This document shows positions 59,744 through 64,000 of a stretch of DNA of 64,000 nucleotides, in pieces. Each line of letters opens with the position of its first letter. The first letter of the stretch is position 1. The stretch comes from Burkholderia sp. HI2500 (lineage in GTDB: Bacteria; Pseudomonadota; Gammaproteobacteria; Burkholderiales; Burkholderiaceae), in NCBI RefSeq assembly GCF_002223055.1, contig NZ_NKFL01000007.1, positions 372,001 to 436,000 on the forward strand. The letters run 5' to 3'. A program made the position numbers and the translations under genes. The notes under the pieces are model-generated. The model had not been told where the DNA came from and made no database searches. It was given only the letters and a program-made list of their open reading frames with translations.

Positions 59744-61237
59744 ATGCTGAATCTCTCCGACACGGCGCTCTACGGCGCGCCGATCGTGCTGGCCGATCTC
59801 GTCGCGTGGCGCCTGTTCGGACGCGGTCGCGGCGCGACGCGGGCGGTGTGGCGCTGCGCGGCGTTCGCCGCACTGACCGCCGTGCTGTTCGCGCACGGCG
59901 TGAGCCCGCTCGCCGTTCCCGCGTCGGCCACCGGCCTCGATCGCGTCGCGCTCCAGGCCATCTGCATCGCGTGGTGGCTGCAATGCGCGATCGTCTTCAG
60001 CCTGCTGCTCGATCATCTGCTGTTGCCGCCCGCGTGGCGCAGCCAGCGGCTCTTTCACGACATCGCCGCGGGCGTCGTGTTCGGCGCGGCCGTGGTCGCC
60101 GCGCTGGGCTACGTGCTCGGCCTGCCGTTGAGCGGCGTCGTCGCGACGTCCGGCGCCGTGGCGGTGATCCTCGGTCTCGCGCTGCAGAACACGCTGAACG
60201 ACGTATTCTCCGGGCTCGTGCTGAATACCGCGCAGCCGTTTCGGCTGAACGACACCGTGTCGATCGGCGAAATCGAAGGGCGGATCGTCGAGAGCAACTG
60301 GCGGGCGACGAAGCTGATCGACAGCCTCGGCAACCTGGTCGTCGTGCCGAACAGCGCCGCGGCCCGCGCCACCATCGTGAACCTCAGCGAACCGTCCGGC
60401 CTGCACGGCGTGACGCTCACGCTCGACGTCGATCCCGCGGTGCGGCCGGCGGTCGTGGTCGGCGCGCTCGAGCGCGCGGCGGCCAGTTCGCTCGACGTGC
60501 TCGCGCGCCCCGCGCCGGTTGCCGTCGTGAAGGCGTTCGGCACCAACGCGATCCGCTACGAGCTCCTCGGCTACGTCGACGCGCTGCAGAAGACGACGGC
60601 CGTGCGCAACGCGCTGTACGATCTCGCGCATCGGCATCTGGCCGCGGCAGGCACCGCGTGGCGGCCGCTCGCGAGCGCCGCGCCGGCAGCGGCGCCGGAC
60701 GGGCGCGACGGGCACGATCGACGTGACGTGTCGCGCCGGTTGCTGCTGTTGCGTGCGGTGGACCTGTTCGCGCGCGTCGACGGCGACGATCTCGCCGCGC
60801 TGGCCGATGCGCTGGTCCCGCGTTCGTTCGGCCAGGGTGACGTGATCTATGCGTCGAATTCGGATACGCGCGTGCTGACGATCGTCGAATCCGGCGTCGC
60901 GGCCGTATTCGTGCCGGGCCCGGCGGGCGACGTCGAGGTGCGGCGCATGGCGCCCGGCGATGCGATCGGGCAATCGGTCGTGCTGGCCGGCACGCGCCTG
61001 CATGCGACCGTGCATGCGGTGACCGCGATGACCGTCCTGCAGCTGCGCAGCGACGACCTGTCGGCGCTGATCCGCAGGAAGCCGGAGCTCGGCAGGCTGA
61101 TGTGTGAATCGGTCACCGAGCACATCGCGGCCGAGGAAAGGATGATGATCCCGCCGGTCGAGAAGGCGCACGCGTCATTCAGCCTGATCGCGTGGCTCGA
61201 GAAGGAAATGAAGCGCGTGCACGATTCGATCGTCTGA
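59744..61237 (+). CDS. MscS-type channel with C-terminal cyclic-nucleotide-binding domain
   Basis: A 497-residue membrane protein. Four helices (about 5-140) lead into the MscS pore and beta domain: GAVAVILGLALQNTLNDVFSGLVLNTAQPFRLNDTVSIGEIEGRIVESNWRATKLID. The last 130 residues are a cNMP-binding domain (VDLFARVDGDDLAALADALVPRSFGQGDVIY to MAPGDAIGQSVVLAG). Such fusions are known as cyclic-nucleotide-gated MscS-like channels. The ATG at 59744 begins just before helix 1; a longer frame overlaps the region of the upstream gene. It is likely cotranscribed with doxX. Gating by cAMP or cGMP is inferred from the domain. Confidence 0.88.
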   Translation: MLNLSDTALYGAPIVLADLVAWRLFGRGRGATRAVWRCAAFAALTAVLFAHGVSPLAVPASATGLDRVALQAICIAWWLQCAIVFSLLLDHLLLPPAWRSQRLFHDIAAGVVFGAAVVAALGYVLGLPLSGVVATSGAVAVILGLALQNTLNDVFSGLVLNTAQPFRLNDTVSIGEIEGRIVESNWRATKLIDSLGNLVVVPNSAAARATIVNLSEPSGLHGVTLTLDVDPAVRPAVVVGALERAAASSLDVLARPAPVAVVKAFGTNAIRYELLGYVDALQKTTAVRNALYDLAHRHLAAAGTAWRPLASAAPAAAPDGRDGHDRRDVSRRLLLLRAVDLFARVDGDDLAALADALVPRSFGQGDVIYASNSDTRVLTIVESGVAAVFVPGPAGDVEVRRMAPGDAIGQSVVLAGTRLHATVHAVTAMTVLQLRSDDLSALIRRKPELGRLMCESVTEHIAAEERMMIPPVEKAHASFSLIAWLEKEMKRVHDSIV

Positions 61238-61405
61238 CGCGGGTCGCGCCGCGGTCAGTGACCTTCGCTGGCGCCGAACCACGCGCCCGGGCAAGCGCAG
61301 CGGCTAAGGGCCGGCGCGTTGCAAGCGTTCAGGCGAGTCAGGTCGTTCAGGCGGGAAGGCCGGAAGGCAGACAGCACGCGTGCGCGCGGCGCACGGACGG
61401 CGCGA

Positions 61406-62314
61406 TCACGCGAGCTGCAAGAGGCGATCGACGAGGTCGGGGCGATCGAGTTGCTCGACCCACCACAGGAGTGCACGGCCGGCCTCGTCGCTGCGCCAGG
61501 CGAGATAGCAATGCGTGGTGTCGCGCATGCCGGTCACGCTGCGGGCGACGAGCTTGCCGTCGGCGATCGCGCGGGCGGCGATGCATTCCGGCAGCGTGCC
61601 CACCGCCAGCCCTTCGCATTGCGCATCGAGCTTGGCCGCGAGCGTCGGCACCGCGAGCGTCGGCTGGCCCGCGTCGATCGCAACCGATTGCGGCGGCAGT
61701 TCGCGCGACGTATCGCTGATCACCGCGCCGCGATACCGGACGACAGTTGCCATCGACAGCGGCTCGGGAAGCGCGGCGAGCGGGTGGGTCGGCGCAACGG
61801 CGAACACGTGTTTCAGCGCGCCGATCGGGCGCGCGATGATGTTCGGCAGTTCGGGCGGCGCGCCGGCGGCGCCGACGACGAGATCCGCGCGGCGCGAGAT
61901 CAGCGCGTCCCAGGCCCCGCCGAGCACTTCGGTCGACAGCCGCAGCCGCGTGTCCATCTCGAGCGCATAGAACCGGTGCACGAACGGCCACATCGCATCG
62001 AACGGCAGGATCTCGTCGATACAGATGCGGACCTCGGTTTCCCAGCCTTCCTGCGCACGCTGCGCCTTCATCTCCAGCTGTTCGGCCGCATGCAGGAGCC
62101 GCCGGCCTTCCTCGACGACGATGCGGCCCGCGTGCGTGAGCTTCGCGCGTCTCCCGCTGCGGTCGAACAGCATGACGCCGAGATCACTCTCGAGTTTTTG
62201 TACCAGGTAGGTCAGGGCGGACGGCACGCGATGCAGCAGTTCCGCGGCTTCGGCGAACGTTCCGGTACGGTCGATCGCATCCAGTGCTTCGAGCGCTTCG
62301 AATGACAGCTTCAT
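61406..62314 (-). CDS. LysR-family regulator (YhaJ-like)
   Basis: A 302-residue LysR regulator. The winged helix is at residues 1-60 (ALDAIDRTGTFAEAAELLHRVPSALTYLVQKLESDLGVMLFDRSG). The effector domain has GWETEVRICIDEILPF and VRYRGAVISDTSRE, which follow E. coli YhaJ. YhaJ senses products of nitroaromatic breakdown and activates the DoxX-family yqjF. The nearby DoxX gene at 59230 suggests a similar link, though distance and orientation leave that open. It is divergent from the AraC gene at 62436 with a 121-bp gap and convergent with the MscS gene. Confidence 0.9.
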   Translation of the reverse strand: MKLSFEALEALDAIDRTGTFAEAAELLHRVPSALTYLVQKLESDLGVMLFDRSGRRAKLTHAGRIVVEEGRRLLHAAEQLEMKAQRAQEGWETEVRICIDEILPFDAMWPFVHRFYALEMDTRLRLSTEVLGGAWDALISRRADLVVGAAGAPPELPNIIARPIGALKHVFAVAPTHPLAALPEPLSMATVVRYRGAVISDTSRELPPQSVAIDAGQPTLAVPTLAAKLDAQCEGLAVGTLPECIAARAIADGKLVARSVTGMRDTTHCYLAWRSDEAGRALLWWVEQLDRPDLVDRLLQLA

Positions 62315-62435
62315 CGCGAGTTCCGGGTGGAGGAGGCTGGCGCATCATACCAGCGCGTGCCGCACGAAGGGCAGCGCGCGTCATGGTGGTTTGCTAGACT
62401 GACACGCCTCGTCATTCACTTGCTTGTCTCCACTC

Positions 62436-63341
62436 ATGACTGCGCGTCAGGCGGACAACGCTTCTTCCGATTTCATCCCGGCCGACGTCAGGCAGACCGT
62501 CGTCGCGCAGGCGCTGCCGAAGGGACAGGTCAGCATCGTCCGGCTGAAGACGCTGCGCCGCAACAGCGGGCTCACCGCGCCCTATCAACTGGAGAATTCG
62601 GATCTCATCGTGTTGCAGTTGCGCCCGTTCGGCGAACAGGATCTGTGGCTCGACGGCCGCCGCGCGCCGTTCGTGCCCTACGGCGCGGGCACGGTCACGG
62701 TTTACGATCTCGATCGCGACTGGGTAGCCGATCTGAAGGGCGCGTTCGACTGCCTGCATTTCCACATGCCGCGCCCGCTGCTCGAGGAAACGGTGGACGA
62801 CCTCGGCGGCCGGCAGCGGCCGCGGCTTTACCTGCCGCCTCACCTGAGCGCGCACGATCCGATCATCCACTCGCTCGGCCAGTCGCTGCTGCCCGCGCTC
62901 GCGCGGCCGGGCGAGGCGTCGCAGATGTTCATCGATCACGTCGGCCTCGCGTTTCAGGCGCACGTGGCCCACCGTTATGGCGGCGTCAGCGAGCGACGGG
63001 AAAAGACGTACGGGAAACTCACGCCGTCGCAGGCGCGCCGTGCGAAGGAATTGCTGCTCGAGCATCTCGACGGCAACCTCGGGCTGGCCGACGTGGCGAG
63101 CGCATGCGGGCTGTCTCGCAGCTATTTCGTGAAGGCGTTTCACCAGACCACCGGGCTGCCGCCGCATCGCTGGCTCATCGTGCAGCGCGTCGAACGGGCG
63201 AAGGAGTGGATGCGCAATCCGAGCCTGCCGTTGAGCATGATCGCCGACGCGTGCGGCTTTGCCGATCAGAGCCACTTCTCGCGGACCTTCACGCGCCTGA
63301 CCGGCGTCAGCCCTCGCCGCTGGCGCGCGGACCATACCTGA
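62436..63341 (+). CDS. AraC-family transcriptional regulator
   Basis: A 301-residue regulator with an N-terminal AraC-type sensor region. The C-terminal DNA-binding pair is LGLADVASACGLSRSYFVKAFHQTTGLPPHRW and LSMIADACGFADQSHFSRTFTRLTGVSPRRWR. It resembles the regulator at 33560 in layout and in the C-terminal half. The ATG at 62436 is preferred to an upstream TTG at 62424. It is divergent from the YhaJ-like LysR gene and followed by a 186-bp gap with no gene. Targets are not evident. Confidence 0.9.
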   Translation: MTARQADNASSDFIPADVRQTVVAQALPKGQVSIVRLKTLRRNSGLTAPYQLENSDLIVLQLRPFGEQDLWLDGRRAPFVPYGAGTVTVYDLDRDWVADLKGAFDCLHFHMPRPLLEETVDDLGGRQRPRLYLPPHLSAHDPIIHSLGQSLLPALARPGEASQMFIDHVGLAFQAHVAHRYGGVSERREKTYGKLTPSQARRAKELLLEHLDGNLGLADVASACGLSRSYFVKAFHQTTGLPPHRWLIVQRVERAKEWMRNPSLPLSMIADACGFADQSHFSRTFTRLTGVSPRRWRADHT

Positions 63342-63527
63342 GCGTCGTGATGCGGGGCCGGGCAGGCGAGGTTCGCTTCGTCATCCGGTATCGGAGGGTG
63401 TGCATCCTGCGCGGCTCGATTCGGCCGGGTGCGGGGCGGGCGCGGTAGCGGCGATCGCACGTGCGGCGCGCGGCTTGCGCCACGCCGGCCGGATTAGCGC
63501 GCGCCTGTAGCGGTGTGCGCAGGGTGC

Positions 63528-64000
63528 TTATGCGTAGAAGCCGATCAGCATGTCGAGATTGCGTTGCGCGTGCGGCTCGAGCGGCGCGAATTCCGCCGAT
63601 CGAAACAACGGGGCCTGCGCGCGCAGATGCTCGAGCGCCTGCTTCCGGCCGGCGCGGAAGGCTGCCGACGGTGCATCGGGATCCTGCGCCCACTCGCACG
63701 CGATTGCGCGGTCGTACTCGCGCAGCCGGTCGGGTGCGGCCGCGAGGATCGCGAGATCGGCATCGAGAAAAATTTGCGCGGCGCGCTGCAATTCCGGATC
63801 GGCGGCGAACCCGTCAGGCAGCCGGTGCGACTTCGTCGCCAGCACCAGGTCGCGGGCAACGGACACGTGCGATGCATGCGCATGCAACCAGGCTGCGTCG
63901 CAACGCGCGTGCGTGACCTGCGCGAGCCATTGCGCGCTGAGCGCTTCGTTGTCCGCATACGCCGGCAGGGTCGTCGCGTAGACGATGTCGTGCGCCCACA
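63528..64000 (-). CDS. HD-superfamily predicted metal-dependent phosphohydrolase (partial)
   Basis: The frame is open from the stop at 63528 to the right edge of the window, leaving about 157 residues of the C-terminal part. The visible part holds WAHDIVYATTLPAYADNEALSAQWLA, with an intact His-Asp pair and the DNE motif of the COG4339 group. This contrasts with the HD-family protein at 40076, which lacks the pair. The N-terminus and any upstream gene lie outside the window. Substrate unknown; family members are uncharacterised phosphohydrolases. Confidence 0.8.
   Translation of the reverse strand, partial: WAHDIVYATTLPAYADNEALSAQWLAQVTHARCDAAWLHAHASHVSVARDLVLATKSHRLPDGFAADPELQRAAQIFLDADLAILAAAPDRLREYDRAIACEWAQDPDAPSAAFRAGRKQALEHLRAQAPLFRSAEFAPLEPHAQRNLDMLIGFYA

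Noticed and set aside
1..64000. tRNA, rRNA, CRISPR arrays, insertion sequences and prophage genes
   Set aside because: No cloverleaf, spaced repeat array, transposase, integrase or phage structural gene was recognised on reading either strand. A dedicated search would be needed to exclude small RNAs.

Overview
The window is about 67% GC throughout and densely packed with genes. It looks like a secondary chromosome or large accessory replicon of a Burkholderia species, probably of the cepacia complex. This is inferred from gene content: DUF4148 and DUF3331 small proteins, IrlRS-type two-component systems, NodT efflux lipoproteins, XapX proteins and many AraC/LysR regulators. There are no rRNA, tRNA, phage, insertion sequence, CRISPR or replication-origin signals. 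Every recognised gene is metabolic, transport-related or regulatory.

Layout. 1-3.2 kb: a partial AraC regulator divergent from an EamA exporter, a DUF815 ATPase and a DUF2071 protein. 3.4-8.5 kb: a complete deoxyribose-use locus (deoC, a DeoR repressor, a mutarotase-like protein, a FucP-type permease and a deoxyribokinase) with candidate operators. 9.1-24.6 kb: an IrlRS/CusRS-like two-component system next to a tripartite RND pump, a MEKHLA protein, two nearly duplicated DUF4148 secreted proteins, an asparagine-type permease and a polar amino-acid ABC importer. The two-component genes, the pump and both DUF4148 genes share an 18-bp imperfect inverted repeat, GATWAC-N6-GTWATC. 24.5-34.5 kb: an FAD monooxygenase, a DUF1275/glyoxalase/porin operon, XapX proteins, an isochorismatase-type hydrolase, an amidohydrolase and an AraC regulator. 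34.9-40.8 kb: a 1018-residue winged-helix/STAND ATPase regulator followed by two apparent pseudoenzymes, an amidohydrolase and an HD-family protein that have both lost metal ligands. 40.8-54.8 kb: ene-reductase plus MFS, a LysR regulator, a cytochrome c/molybdenum hydroxylase operon, a UBP zinc-finger protein divergent from a thioredoxin-reductase-like protein, and an EmrAB-type pump with its outer-membrane channel. 54.8-64 kb: an alpha/beta hydrolase, DUF3331, a second winged-helix/STAND regulator (602 residues), DoxX, an MscS channel with a cNMP domain, YhaJ-like LysR and AraC regulators, and a partial HD phosphohydrolase.

The most unusual signal is a promoter architecture found six times between 25.7 and 59.1 kb. 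Three TTCAG-like direct repeats, 10-11 bp apart and always in the same orientation relative to the gene, are followed after 21-22 bp by a -10-like hexamer (TATGCT, TAGTCT, ATTAAT, TAGACT, TACGCT or TAGATT). The sites precede the FAD monooxygenase, the DUF1275 operon, the isochorismatase/XapX/amidohydrolase run, the cytochrome c/molybdenum hydroxylase operon, the alpha/beta hydrolase and DoxX. Direct repeats at helical spacing suit an OmpR-type winged helix. The two winged-helix/STAND ATPases in the window are the obvious candidate regulators, which would make this an undescribed regulon of accessory oxidation and detoxification genes. That link is inference; the repeats and spacing are read directly from the sequence.
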